Shown piece after piece: positions 34,912 through 43,787 of a stretch of DNA of 64,000 nucleotides. The first letter of the stretch is position 1. Each line of letters begins with the position of its first letter. The notes beneath the pieces were generated by a model. It did not search any database, was not told where the DNA came from, and saw only the letters and a list, made by a program, of their open reading frames with translations. Source of the DNA: Streptomyces sp. MH60 (GTDB taxonomy: Bacteria; Actinomycetota; Actinomycetes; Streptomycetales; Streptomycetaceae); the NCBI RefSeq assembly GCF_002939385.1, contig NZ_MULI01000032.1, forward strand, positions 1-64,000. The letters are read 5' to 3'. The position numbers were made by a program, and so were the translations under genes.

Positions 34912-35214
34912 ATGCCAGAAGACACAGAGGCGAGCAGAGAGCCGGTGGTGACGCCGGTGCGCGTCGTCATCGGGCTCTGTCTCGTCGCACCGTTCGTCGC
35001 CATGCTGTGGGTCGGTTCGTACGCGAAGACGGACCCGGCCTTCATCGGCATCCCGTTCTTCTACTGGTACCAGATGGCCTGGGTGTTGATCTCCACCCTG
35101 CTGACGGTGACCGCGTACAAGCTGTGGCAGCGCGACCAGCGCGGACGCGCCGCCGCCTCCGCCCCCTCCGCCCCCTCCGCCCCCTCCGCCCCGAAGGGTG
35201 GTGAGTCGCGATGA
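34912..35214 (+). CDS. DUF3311 small membrane subunit of a symporter pair
   Basis: 100 residues with two TM segments: VRVVIGLCLVAPFVAMLWVG and YWYQMAWVLISTLLTVTAYKLW. The C-terminus is an APS repeat encoded by three GCCCCCTCC 9-mers (35161-35187). Its stop overlaps the symporter start (ATGA). Small DUF3311 proteins regularly precede sodium:solute symporters and are taken as accessory subunits (inference). Confidence 0.85.
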   Translation: MPEDTEASREPVVTPVRVVIGLCLVAPFVAMLWVGSYAKTDPAFIGIPFFYWYQMAWVLISTLLTVTAYKLWQRDQRGRAAASAPSAPSAPSAPKGGESR

Positions 35215-36821
35215 ACGACGGCGTGAACGGCGTCGCACTCGCCGTCTTCATCCTCTTCTTCGTCCTCGTCACCGCCATGGGCTTCCTGGCCGCCCGCTGG
35301 CGCCGGGCCGAGAACGAGCACAGCCTCGACGAGTGGGGCCTCGGCGGCCGCTCGTTCGGCACCTGGGTCACCTGGTTCCTGCTGGGCGGCGACCTGTACA
35401 CGGCGTACACCTTCGTGGCCGTCCCGGCGGCGATCTACGCGGCGGGCGCGTCCGGCTTCTTCGCGGTGCCGTACACGATCCTGGTCTACCCGCTGATCTT
35501 CACCTTCCTGCCCCGCCTGTGGTCGGTCTCGCACAAGCACGGCTACGTGACGACCTCGGACTTCGTGCGCGGCCGGTTCGGCTCCAAGGGCCTGTCGCTG
35601 GCGGTGGCCGTCACCGGCATCCTGGCGACCATGCCGTACATCGCGCTCCAGCTGGTCGGCATCCAGGCCGTGCTCGACGTGATGGGCGTCGGCGGCGGCG
35701 AGGACACCAACTGGTTCGTCAAGGACCTGCCGCTGCTGATCGCCTTCGGCGTGCTGGCGGCGTACACCTACTCGTCGGGGCTGCGCGCGCCCGCGCTGAT
35801 CGCGTTCGTGAAGGACACCCTGATCTACATCGTCATCGCGGTGGCGATCATCTACATCCCGATCAAGCTGGGCGGGTTCGACGACATCTTCGCGTCGGCG
35901 AGCGACAAGTTCAGCGAGACGGGGGCGGGCGGGGTGGTGCCGAACGCGGGGGGCCAGTGGACGTACGCGACCCTGGCGCTCGGTTCGGCGCTCGCGCTGT
36001 TCATGTACCCGCACTCGATCACCGCCACGCTGTCCTCGCGCAGCCGTGAGGTGATCCGCCGCAACACCACGATCCTGCCGCTGTACTCGCTGATGCTGGG
36101 CCTGCTCGCGCTCCTCGGCTTCATGGCGATCGCGGCCGGGGTCAAGGTGAAGAACGGCCAGCTGGCGATCCCGCAGCTGTTCGAGGACATGTTCCCGGAC
36201 TGGTTCGCGGGCGTGGCCTTCGCGGCGATCGGCATCGGCGCCCTGGTCCCGGCGGCGATCATGTCGATCGCGGCCGCGAACCTGTTCACCCGCAACATCT
36301 ACAAGGACTTCATCAAGCCCGACGCCACCCCGGCACAGGAGACGAAGGTCTCCAAGCTGGTGTCGCTGCTGGTGAAGGTGGGCGCGCTGATCTTCGTCCT
36401 GGGCATGGACAAGACCGTCGCGATCAACTTCCAGCTGCTGGGCGGCATCTGGATCCTGCAGACCTTCCCGGCCCTGGTCGGCGGCCTGTTCACCCGCTGG
36501 TTCCACCGCTGGGCACTGCTCGGCGGCTGGGCGGTCGGCATGGTCTACGGCACGGTCGCCGCCTACGGTGTGGCCTCGCCGACGCAGAAGCACTTCGGCG
36601 GCTCCTCCGACGAGATCCCCGGCATCGGCGAGATCGGCTACATCGGTCTCACCGCCTTCGTGCTGAACGTCCTGGTCACCGTGGTCCTGACCTTCGTCCT
36701 GAGGGCGGTCAAGGCGCCCGACGGCGTCGACGAGACCAAGCCGAGCGACTACACGGCGGACGCCGGCGACCCCGGCGTCCAGGTGGAACTGCCGCCGGCC
36801 ACGGCGGGCAGCTCGCACTAG
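35211..36821 (+). CDS. Sodium:solute symporter (SSF family, monocarboxylate-type)
   Basis: 536 residues with about 13 TM segments. DEWGLGGRSFGTWVTWFLLGGDLYTAYTFVAVPAAIY is the SSF N-terminal core. The later motif FAAIGIGALVPAAIMSIAAANLFTRNIYKDF matches MctP/ActP-like carriers for lactate, pyruvate or acetate. It uses the Na+ gradient for uptake. It stands one gene after dasR, but no dre was seen before it. Confidence 0.9.
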   Translation: MNDGVNGVALAVFILFFVLVTAMGFLAARWRRAENEHSLDEWGLGGRSFGTWVTWFLLGGDLYTAYTFVAVPAAIYAAGASGFFAVPYTILVYPLIFTFLPRLWSVSHKHGYVTTSDFVRGRFGSKGLSLAVAVTGILATMPYIALQLVGIQAVLDVMGVGGGEDTNWFVKDLPLLIAFGVLAAYTYSSGLRAPALIAFVKDTLIYIVIAVAIIYIPIKLGGFDDIFASASDKFSETGAGGVVPNAGGQWTYATLALGSALALFMYPHSITATLSSRSREVIRRNTTILPLYSLMLGLLALLGFMAIAAGVKVKNGQLAIPQLFEDMFPDWFAGVAFAAIGIGALVPAAIMSIAAANLFTRNIYKDFIKPDATPAQETKVSKLVSLLVKVGALIFVLGMDKTVAINFQLLGGIWILQTFPALVGGLFTRWFHRWALLGGWAVGMVYGTVAAYGVASPTQKHFGGSSDEIPGIGEIGYIGLTAFVLNVLVTVVLTFVLRAVKAPDGVDETKPSDYTADAGDPGVQVELPPATAGSSH

Positions 36822-36892
36822 CGGCGCACTTCGGCGGGCCGTCGGAGAAATCCGGCGGCCCGTTGTCGTATCCGTCGGGCACACTCGGCGTC

Positions 36893-37399
36893 ATGGACTT
36901 CGTGATCCGACGGGCGACGGCCGAGGAGTACGACACCCTCGGCGACATCACCGCGCAGGCCTATCTGCGCGACGGCCTCCTCGACTTCGGGGAGAGCGAC
37001 TCCTACCTGGGCGAGCTGCGCGACGTGGCCAAGCGGGCGGCGGCCGCCGAGGTGCTGGTCGCCGCGGCGGAGGGGCGGGTGCTCGGCGGCGTGACCTTCG
37101 TGCCGTCCGGCGGCCCCATGGCGGACATCGCGCGCCCCGGCGAGGCCGAGATACGCATGCTCGCCGTCGCCCGCGAGGCACGCGGCCGCGGGGCCGGCGA
37201 GGCCCTCGTGCGGGCCTGCGTCGACCGCGCCCGGTCCGTGGCGGGCTGCGCGGGCGTCGTGCTGTCGACCCAGCGCGCCATGCACACCGCCCACCGCCTC
37301 TACGAACGGCTGGGCTTCGTCCGCACCCCCGCCCGCGACTGGAACCCCGTGCCGGAGCTGGACGGCATCATGCTGCTCACCTACGAACTGACGCTCTGA
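36893..37399 (+). CDS. GNAT-family N-acetyltransferase
   Basis: 168 residues: EAEIRMLAVAREARGRGAGEALVRACVDRA is the acetyl-CoA site, and HTAHRLYERLGFVRTPARDW the motif B region. CACACT ends 7 nt before the ATG at 36893 and no RBS is present, suggesting a leaderless transcript. Substrate unknown. Confidence 0.88.
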   Translation: MDFVIRRATAEEYDTLGDITAQAYLRDGLLDFGESDSYLGELRDVAKRAAAAEVLVAAAEGRVLGGVTFVPSGGPMADIARPGEAEIRMLAVAREARGRGAGEALVRACVDRARSVAGCAGVVLSTQRAMHTAHRLYERLGFVRTPARDWNPVPELDGIMLLTYELTL

Positions 37400-37434
37400 C
37401 GCCGACCCGAGAGGCCCCCTGACGCTCCATCCGG

Positions 37435-37450
37435 ACACAACATCTGGGGG
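37435..37450. promoter_or_regulatory. NrdR box 1
   Basis: ACACAACATCTGGGGG matches the left half of the NrdR box. Its start lies 31 bp, three helical turns, from box 2, the spacing typical of paired NrdR sites. Confidence 0.7.
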
Positions 37451-37465
37451 TGCTGGCGGAACCCG

Positions 37466-37481
37466 GCACAAGATGTATGCT
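37466..37481. promoter_or_regulatory. NrdR box 2 overlapping the nrdABS -10
   Basis: GCACAAGATGTATGCT contains TATGCT (37476-37481), the likely -10. NrdR binding would block RNA polymerase. Confidence 0.7.
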
Positions 37482-37610
37482 CGTGCTCGCTGTCGCCGCA
37501 GGGGAATCCGGTGCGAATCCGGAACTGTCCCGCAACGGTGTACTTGCGTGCATCCGTACGTCTTCGCACGTGCCCGCACGCCTGTCCAGTCCGAGCACCT
37601 GCCGACAGTG
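37480..37610 (+). promoter_or_regulatory. Adenosylcobalamin (B12) riboswitch
   Basis: The conserved core GGGGAATCCGGTGCGAATCC (from 37501) is followed by GGAACTGTCCCGCAACGGTG. The B12 box is CAGTCCGAGCACCTGCCG (37587-37604). The P1 stem pairs CGCTGTCG (37488-37495) with CGACAGTG (37603-37610) with one G-U. In S. coelicolor such an element shuts off the class Ia RNR operon when B12 is available. The 130 nt between it and nrdA contain GC-rich inverted repeats that could form the expression platform. Confidence 0.93.
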
Positions 37611-37742
37611 CGCCCGGCCGTCCCGGTCCGGGTGCCATGACGTCCGGGCCTCGTGGAGTGGGCCGGTGGACGCGACGCCGTGCGCGCTCGTGAGCCCCCC
37701 TGCCCTCCGCCAGGCCCCGTGCCGAGCGAGGGAGTGCTCCAC

Positions 37743-40118
37743 GTGACCATCGCGCCAGCCGATCCGGCTTCAGCGACCCCGGTGACGGCGACCGGGGAAC
37801 CCGACGGACCCGGTGCCGCCCTGCTGCGGACCCTGACCGGGCTGACCGCCGACCTCCCCGATGCCGACCCCGGCCGGGTGGCCGCCGCCGCGCTGCGGGG
37901 CCGGTCCGCCCATGCCGACGAGGCCGAACTGCGCGAGCTGGCCACGGAGGCGGCCGCCGGTCTGATCTCCGAGGACCCGGTCTACTCCCGGCTGGCCGCC
38001 CGGCTGCTGACCATCGGCATCCGCGCCGAGGCCGCCTCCCAGGGCGTCGTCACCTTCACCGACTCGGTCGCCACCGGCCACCGCGAGGGCCTGATCGCCG
38101 ACCGCACCGCCGCGTTCGTCCGGCTGCACGCGGCCCGCCTCGACGCGCTGGTCGATCCGGACGCCGACGACCGCTTCGGCTACTTCGGACTGCGCACCCT
38201 GTACAGCCGCTACCTGCTCCGCCACCCGATCACCCGCAAGGCCGTCGAGACGCCCCAGCACTTCCTGCTGCGGGTCGCCTCCGGACTCGCCGAGGACGAC
38301 ACCCCGCGGGCCGTGGACGAGGTCGCCGCCCTGTACGGCCTGATGAGCCGCCTGGACTACCTGCCCTCCTCCCCCACCCTCTTCAACTCCGGCACCCGGC
38401 ACGCCCAGATGTCGTCCTGCTACCTCCTGGACTCCCCCAGGGACGAGCTGGACTCCCTCTACGACCGCCTCCACCAGGTCGCCCGCCTCTCCAAGCACGC
38501 CGGGGGCATCGGCATCGCCTACTCCCGCGTCCGCGCCCGGGGTTCGCTGATCCGCGGCACCAACGGGCACTCCAACGGCATCGTCCCGTTCCTGAAGACG
38601 CTGGACGCCTCGGTCGCCGCCGTGAACCAGGGCGGCCGCCGCAAGGGTGCCGCGGCGGTCTACCTGGAGACCTGGCACGCGGACGTCGAGGAGTTCCTGG
38701 AGCTGCGGGACAACACCGGTGAGGACGCCCGCCGCACGCACAACCTGAACCTCGCCCACTGGATCCCGGACGAGTTCATGCGCCGGGTGGACGCCGACGG
38801 GACCTGGTCGCTGTTCTCCCCCGCCGACGTGCCGGAGCTGACCGACCTGTGGGGCGAGGAGTTCGACGCGGCCTACCGCAGGGCGGAGCAGGCGGGGCTC
38901 GCCCGCAAGTCGCTGCCCGCCCGTGAGCTGTACGGCCGCATGATGCGCACCCTCGCGCAGACCGGCAACGGCTGGATGACCTTCAAGGACACCGCCAACC
39001 GCACCGCGAACCAGACCGCGACCCCCGGCCACGTCGTCCACTCCTCGAACCTGTGCACGGAGATCCTGGAGGTCACCGACGACGGGGAGACGGCGGTCTG
39101 CAACCTGGGCTCGGTCAACCTCGGCGCCTTCGCCGACCCCGCGAGCGGCGAGATGGACTGGGAGCGCCTGGACGCCACCGTCCGCACCGCCGTCACCTTC
39201 CTGGACCGGGTCGTCGACATCAACTTCTACCCGACCGAGCAGGCGGCCCGCTCCAACGCCCGCTGGCGCCCGGTCGGTCTCGGCGCGATGGGCCTCCAGG
39301 ACGTCTTCTTCCAGCTCCGCCTGCCCTTCGACTCCCCCGAGGCGAAGGCCCTGTCCACCCGCATCGCCGAGCGCATCATGCTCGCCGCGTACGAGACCTC
39401 CGCCGACCTCGCCGAGCGGAGCGGTCCCGCCCCGGCCTGGGAGAAGACCCGTACGGCCCAGGGGGTGCTGCACCCGGACCACTACGACGTGGCGCCCGCC
39501 TGGCCGGAGCGCTGGGCCGCGCTGCGGGAGCGCATGGCGACCACCGGTCTGCGCAACTCCCTGCTCCTGGCCATCGCGCCGACCGCGACCATCGCCTCCA
39601 TCGCCGGTGTCTACGAGTGCATCGAGCCGCAGGTGTCCAACCTCTTCAAGCGCGAGACGCTGTCCGGTGAGTTCCTCCAGGTCAACTCCTACCTGGTGGA
39701 CGACCTCAAGCGGCTCGGCGTGTGGGACGCCCGCACCCGTGAGGCGCTGCGCGAGGCGAACGGGTCGGTGCAGGGCTTCTCCTGGGTCCCCGAGGACGTG
39801 CGCGCGCTGTACCGCACCGCCTGGGAGATCCCGCAGCGCGGCCTGATCGACATGGCCGCCGCCCGCACCCCGTACCTCGACCAGGCCCAGTCGCTGAACC
39901 TGTTCCTGGAGACGCCGACCATCGGGAAGCTCTCCTCGATGTACGCGTACGCCTGGAAGCAGGGCCTGAAGACCACGTACTACCTGCGCTCGCGCCCGGC
40001 GACCCGGATCGCCCGCGCCGCGGCCCGAGCCACCACCGTCCCCGTGCAGGCGGCCCCGGACCCCGAAGCGGTCGCCTGCTCCCTGGAGAACCCCGAGTCC
40101 TGCGAGGCCTGCCAGTAA
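37743..40118 (+). CDS. nrdA: Class Ia ribonucleoside-diphosphate reductase, alpha subunit
   Basis: 791 residues. Active-site motifs: SSCYLLDSPRDELDSLYDRL, SKHAGGIGIAYSRVRARGSLI, SSNLCTEILEV and CNLGSVNLGAF; the C-terminal redox pair is in SCEACQ. It reduces ribonucleoside diphosphates with NrdB as radical source. The GTG at 37743 has GAGGGAG 8 nt upstream. Oxygen-dependent, B12-independent partner to the class II enzyme encoded elsewhere in Streptomyces. Its stop overlaps the nrdB start by one base (TAATG). Confidence 0.96.
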   Translation: MTIAPADPASATPVTATGEPDGPGAALLRTLTGLTADLPDADPGRVAAAALRGRSAHADEAELRELATEAAAGLISEDPVYSRLAARLLTIGIRAEAASQGVVTFTDSVATGHREGLIADRTAAFVRLHAARLDALVDPDADDRFGYFGLRTLYSRYLLRHPITRKAVETPQHFLLRVASGLAEDDTPRAVDEVAALYGLMSRLDYLPSSPTLFNSGTRHAQMSSCYLLDSPRDELDSLYDRLHQVARLSKHAGGIGIAYSRVRARGSLIRGTNGHSNGIVPFLKTLDASVAAVNQGGRRKGAAAVYLETWHADVEEFLELRDNTGEDARRTHNLNLAHWIPDEFMRRVDADGTWSLFSPADVPELTDLWGEEFDAAYRRAEQAGLARKSLPARELYGRMMRTLAQTGNGWMTFKDTANRTANQTATPGHVVHSSNLCTEILEVTDDGETAVCNLGSVNLGAFADPASGEMDWERLDATVRTAVTFLDRVVDINFYPTEQAARSNARWRPVGLGAMGLQDVFFQLRLPFDSPEAKALSTRIAERIMLAAYETSADLAERSGPAPAWEKTRTAQGVLHPDHYDVAPAWPERWAALRERMATTGLRNSLLLAIAPTATIASIAGVYECIEPQVSNLFKRETLSGEFLQVNSYLVDDLKRLGVWDARTREALREANGSVQGFSWVPEDVRALYRTAWEIPQRGLIDMAAARTPYLDQAQSLNLFLETPTIGKLSSMYAYAWKQGLKTTYYLRSRPATRIARAAARATTVPVQAAPDPEAVACSLENPESCEACQ

Positions 40119-41131
40119 TGAACGAGAACACCAAGAACCTGCTCGACCCGGGTTTCGAGCTGACCCTGCGCCCCATGCGGTACCCGGACTTCTACGAGCG
40201 CTACCGGGACGCCATCAAGAACACCTGGCACGTCGAGGAGGTCGACCTCCACTCGGACGTCGCCGACCTCGCGAAGCTCAGCCCCATGGAGCAGCACCTG
40301 ATCGGCCGGCTGGTGGCCTTCTTCGCCACCGGTGACTCGATCGTCGCGAACAACCTGGTGCTGACCCTCTACAAGCACATCAACTCCCCCGAGGCGCGGC
40401 TGTACCTGTCCCGCCAGCTCTTCGAGGAGGCCGTCCACGTCCAGTTCTATCTGACGCTCCTCGACACCTACCTGCCCGACCCGGAGGACCGCGCCGCCGC
40501 CTTCGCGGCCGTGGAGAACATCCCGTCCATCCGGGAGAAGGCCGAGTTCTGCTTCCGGTGGATGGACTCGGTCGAGTCGATCGACCGCCTGGAGACCAAG
40601 GCCGACCGCCGCCGTTTCCTGCTCAACCTGATCTGCTTCGCGGCGTGCATCGAGGGCCTGTTCTTCTACGGCGCCTTCGCCTACGTCTACTGGTTCCGCA
40701 GCCGGGGCCTGCTGCACGGCCTCGCCACCGGCACCAACTGGGTGTTCCGGGACGAGACCATGCACATGTCCTTCGCGTTCGACGTCGTCGACACCGTGCG
40801 CAAGGAGGAGCCGGAGCTGTTCGACGACGAGCTCCGGCAGCAGGTCACCGACATGCTGCGGGAGGCCGTCGAGGCCGAGCTGCAGTTCGCGCGCGACCTG
40901 TGCGGTGAAGGCCTCCCGGGCATGAACACCGACTCGATGCGGCAGTACCTGGAGTGCGTGGCCGACCAGCGCCTGACGCGCCTCGGCTTCGCCCCGGTGT
41001 ACGGCTCCGAGAACCCCTTCTCCTTCATGGAGCTGCAGGGTGTTCAGGAGTTGACCAACTTCTTCGAGCGGCGCCCCTCGGCGTACCAGGTGGCGGTGGA
41101 GGGCACCGTCGACCTGTCCGAGGACTTCTGA
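40118..41131 (+). CDS. nrdB: Class Ia ribonucleoside-diphosphate reductase, beta subunit
   Basis: 337 residues. Diiron ligands: Asp73 (ATGDSIVANN), Glu104 and His107 in FEEAVHVQFY, then further ligands in EGLFFYGAF and RDETMHMSFAFD. The radical Tyr is expected at 111, four residues after His107 as in E. coli Tyr122. It forms the NrdA-NrdB complex. A 19-bp tandem duplication spans the stop codon, and a minus-strand gene overlaps its last 88 bp. Confidence 0.96.
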   Translation: MNENTKNLLDPGFELTLRPMRYPDFYERYRDAIKNTWHVEEVDLHSDVADLAKLSPMEQHLIGRLVAFFATGDSIVANNLVLTLYKHINSPEARLYLSRQLFEEAVHVQFYLTLLDTYLPDPEDRAAAFAAVENIPSIREKAEFCFRWMDSVESIDRLETKADRRRFLLNLICFAACIEGLFFYGAFAYVYWFRSRGLLHGLATGTNWVFRDETMHMSFAFDVVDTVRKEEPELFDDELRQQVTDMLREAVEAELQFARDLCGEGLPGMNTDSMRQYLECVADQRLTRLGFAPVYGSENPFSFMELQGVQELTNFFERRPSAYQVAVEGTVDLSEDF

Positions 41132-41334
41132 GGCGGCTGGGTCGTCGAGGTCTTCTGAGGCGGCTGGGTCTGCTGAGTCTCCTCTTCCCGGGCCCGGCCC
41201 TCCTGGGCCTCCCTGATCTGGCGGTCGATGCGCCTGTCGCGCACGATGCCGATCACCGAGGGGAGGATCATGAGGACGAGGAGTCCGAAGGTCGCGAGCA
41301 TTCCGACGAGGCCTTCTATCTGATTTCCGGTCAT
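41044..41334 (-). CDS. Small membrane protein, antisense-overlapping nrdB
   Basis: 96 residues: one TM segment (LVGMLATFGLLVLMILPSVI) followed by a charged cytosolic tail with a duplicated TQPPQK motif. The tail repeat comes from the 19-bp DNA duplication at 41125-41143 and 41152-41170. No clear RBS is present. Support is the TM helix plus positively charged juxtamembrane residues (RDRRIDRQIREAQ); expression is unproven. Confidence 0.5.
   Translation of the reverse strand: MTGNQIEGLVGMLATFGLLVLMILPSVIGIVRDRRIDRQIREAQEGRAREEETQQTQPPQKTSTTQPPQKSSDRSTVPSTATWYAEGRRSKKLVNS
41125..41170. repeat. 19-bp tandem direct repeat across the nrdB stop
   Basis: CTTCTGAGGCGGCTGGGTC at 41125-41143 and again at 41152-41170 (27-bp period). 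Each copy contains an in-register TTC-TGA like the nrdB end. Confidence 0.85.
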
Positions 41335-41426
41335 GACACTACTGTCGCGCCGGAGACTCCTTACCGTCAGTGGCAGGACTGCCGTAAGGCCTCGATTTCC
41401 TGCCACCGACGAGGCACACTGGCGGC

Positions 41427-42395
41427 ATGTTGCGGAACGTGGCCGCCGTCCTGCTGGACGGTGCGCATCCCTTCGAACTCGGCGTGATCTGCGAGGTCTT
41501 CGGCATCGACCGGAGCGACGAGGGTCTGCCGGGATACGACTTCGCGGTGGTCTCGGCGGAGGGCCCCACGCTGGGCACCCACGTCGGCGGGCTGACCGTC
41601 TCGACGCCGTACGGTCTGGAGCGGCTGGAGGAGGCCGACCTGATCGCGGTGCCGGCGGGCAGCGACTTCGTCCGCCGGGAGTACCCGCCCGAGCTGCTGG
41701 ACGCCCTGCGCAGGGCGACGGACCGGGGCACACGCGTACTGAGCGTGTGCTCCGGCGCCTTCGTCCTGGGCGCCGCCGGCCTGCTGGACGGTCGGCGGTG
41801 CGCGGTGCACTGGCACCACGCGGCCGAGCTGTCCCGGCAGTACCCGCGGGCCGAGGTCGCGCCGGACGTGCTCTACGTCGACGAGGACCCGGTGATCACC
41901 TCCGCCGGGACCGCCGCCGGCATCGACGCCTGCCTGCACATCGTGCGCAAGGAGCAGGGGCCGGAGGTCGCCAACCGGATTGCCCGGCGCATGGTGGTGC
42001 CGCCGCACCGGGACGGCGGGCAGGCCCAGTACATCGAACGGCCGCTGCCGCGCTCCTCCTGCGACACCGTCGGCGAGGTGCTGGCCTGGATGGAACAGCA
42101 CCTCGACGAGGAGGTCACCGTCGAGCAGCTGGCGGCCCGGGCGCACATGTCCCCGCGCACCTTCGCCCGCCGCTTCCAGCAGGAGACGGGGACGACCCCC
42201 TACCGCTGGATCCTGCGCCAGCGCGTGCTGCTGGCGCAGCGTCTCCTCGAGGTGACGGACGAGACGATGGACGCGATCGCCTGGCGCGCCGGTTTCGGCA
42301 CGGCGGCGGCCCTGAGGCACCAGTTCACCAGGGCCCTGGGCACCACCCCGCACGCCTACCGGCGCACGTTCCGGGGCCCGGAGGCCGCCGCCTGA
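41427..42395 (+). CDS. nrdS: AraC-family regulator with DJ-1/PfpI-like domain
   Basis: 322 residues. Residues 1-165 form a glutaminase-like (GATase1) domain with RVLSVCSGAFVLGAAGLLDG, the nucleophile-elbow Cys, though family members are usually ligand sensors. Residues 215-315 hold two HTHs: LDEEVTVEQLAARAHMSPRTFARRFQQETG and DAIAWRAGFGTAAALRHQF. It is the third gene of the nrdABS unit described in S. coelicolor. The start has CACACT 6 nt upstream and no RBS, so a separate leaderless transcript is also likely. Targets unknown. Confidence 0.88.
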   Translation: MLRNVAAVLLDGAHPFELGVICEVFGIDRSDEGLPGYDFAVVSAEGPTLGTHVGGLTVSTPYGLERLEEADLIAVPAGSDFVRREYPPELLDALRRATDRGTRVLSVCSGAFVLGAAGLLDGRRCAVHWHHAAELSRQYPRAEVAPDVLYVDEDPVITSAGTAAGIDACLHIVRKEQGPEVANRIARRMVVPPHRDGGQAQYIERPLPRSSCDTVGEVLAWMEQHLDEEVTVEQLAARAHMSPRTFARRFQQETGTTPYRWILRQRVLLAQRLLEVTDETMDAIAWRAGFGTAAALRHQFTRALGTTPHAYRRTFRGPEAAA

Positions 42396-42410
42396 TCCGT
42401 CCCGGTCGCG

Positions 42411-43787
42411 TCACCGGGCCACCGGCCTGACCAGCAGGTCGTGCGGGCGCAGCGTGATGCCGACCCGGACCGCGTCGTTGGAGCCCGCCACCTGTTCGAA
42501 GCGGTACTTGGTGGCGAGCGCGGCCGTGATCAGCGTGAGCTGCGCCATCGAGAAGTGGTCACTGGGGCACTTACGCTTGCCCGCACTGAACGGCTTCATG
42601 GCGTATTTCGGCACATTCTTCGCGCGTTCCGGGAGCCACCGGTCGGGGTCGAACTCCAGGTTGTCCTCGTACGACTTCGGATCGCGTTGGATTGCGTACG
42701 GACTGTAGATGATGTCCGCACCGGCCGGAATGCGATAGCCACCGAGTTCGCTCTCGGCCACCGCACGCCGCGTCAATACCCATACGGCGGGACGCAAACG
42801 CATGGCCTCCACGATGACATTGCCGGTGTGCGTGAGACTGCGGACGTCCTCGAATGCCACGGGCCGCCCGCCGGTGACCGCTTCGACTTCGTCGCGTATG
42901 CGGTCGGCATGTTCCGGATGGTCGGCAAGTGCCTGGAGCAACCACATGATCGTGGACGCGATGGTTTCACTGCCGGGGGTGAGTATCGCGACCACCTGGT
43001 CGTGGATCTCCTGTTCCCCGATCGGGTCGCCATTGTCGTCCTTCGCCTCCAGCAATGCCGTGAGCAAATCGTCCGGCTTTTGACCGGATGCGCGGCGCTC
43101 GGCGATGATCTCGTCGACCAGGAGGTGCAGATCGGCCAACGCGGAGTTGAATTGACGGTTGGCCGGAAGCGGCAGCCGGTACAGCGGTCCGAGCGGGACC
43201 ACCATGCGCCGGTACATCCCCCGGAAGACGGTGGCGAGCGCGACGCACAGCCGCTCGGCCCGCTCGTCCATGTACTGCCCGCGCAGCAGGCAGCGGGCCG
43301 CGACGCGCACGGCGACCCGGAAGGACTCGGAGGTGGCGTCCACGGTCCGGCCCGGCTGCCAGCGCTCGGCGAGCGCGTGCGCCTCCTCCTCCATGATCGG
43401 CCCGTAGGCGGGGATGGCGTCCAGCCGGAACGCCGGCTGGATGGTGCGCCGCTGGCGCCGGTGGAGCGGGCCGTTGGCGGTCGCCACGCCCTCCTTGCCG
43501 AGCAGGCCCTCCAGCGACTCCCACAGCGGACCGGCTATGTGGTAGTCGGGATTCAGGGCGAGGGCGCCGGTCAGCTCCGGGTTCGTGACCGCGTAGACGG
43601 TCTTCGGGCCGAGCTTGATGCGCACGATGTCGCCGTGGTCGCGCAGCTGGGACATGAAGGCCAGCGGGTCGCGGGCCAGCCGCCAGCCGTGGCCGAGCAG
43701 CGGTACGCCGCCGCCCGCGACGGGCGGTTCGCGCAGCTCCGGTGCCCCTGGTGCGCGCGTTTCGGGGTGGACGGACTCGACGGTCAT
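42411..43787 (-). CDS. cyp170A1: Cytochrome P450 CYP170A1-like (albaflavenone synthase)
   Basis: 458 residues. Heme motif FSAGKRKCPSD (Cys407), ExxR at Glu327-Arg330 (EAMRLRPAVW) and an I-helix AILTPGSETIAST in which Ser replaces the usual residue before Glu-Thr. It oxidises epi-isozizaene in two steps to albaflavenone. The S. coelicolor enzyme also makes farnesene at a second site; the Asp-rich DDLLT here (239-243) could belong to that activity. The start overlaps the synthase stop (ATGA). Confidence 0.95.
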   Translation of the reverse strand: MTVESVHPETRAPGAPELREPPVAGGGVPLLGHGWRLARDPLAFMSQLRDHGDIVRIKLGPKTVYAVTNPELTGALALNPDYHIAGPLWESLEGLLGKEGVATANGPLHRRQRRTIQPAFRLDAIPAYGPIMEEEAHALAERWQPGRTVDATSESFRVAVRVAARCLLRGQYMDERAERLCVALATVFRGMYRRMVVPLGPLYRLPLPANRQFNSALADLHLLVDEIIAERRASGQKPDDLLTALLEAKDDNGDPIGEQEIHDQVVAILTPGSETIASTIMWLLQALADHPEHADRIRDEVEAVTGGRPVAFEDVRSLTHTGNVIVEAMRLRPAVWVLTRRAVAESELGGYRIPAGADIIYSPYAIQRDPKSYEDNLEFDPDRWLPERAKNVPKYAMKPFSAGKRKCPSDHFSMAQLTLITAALATKYRFEQVAGSNDAVRVGITLRPHDLLVRPVAR

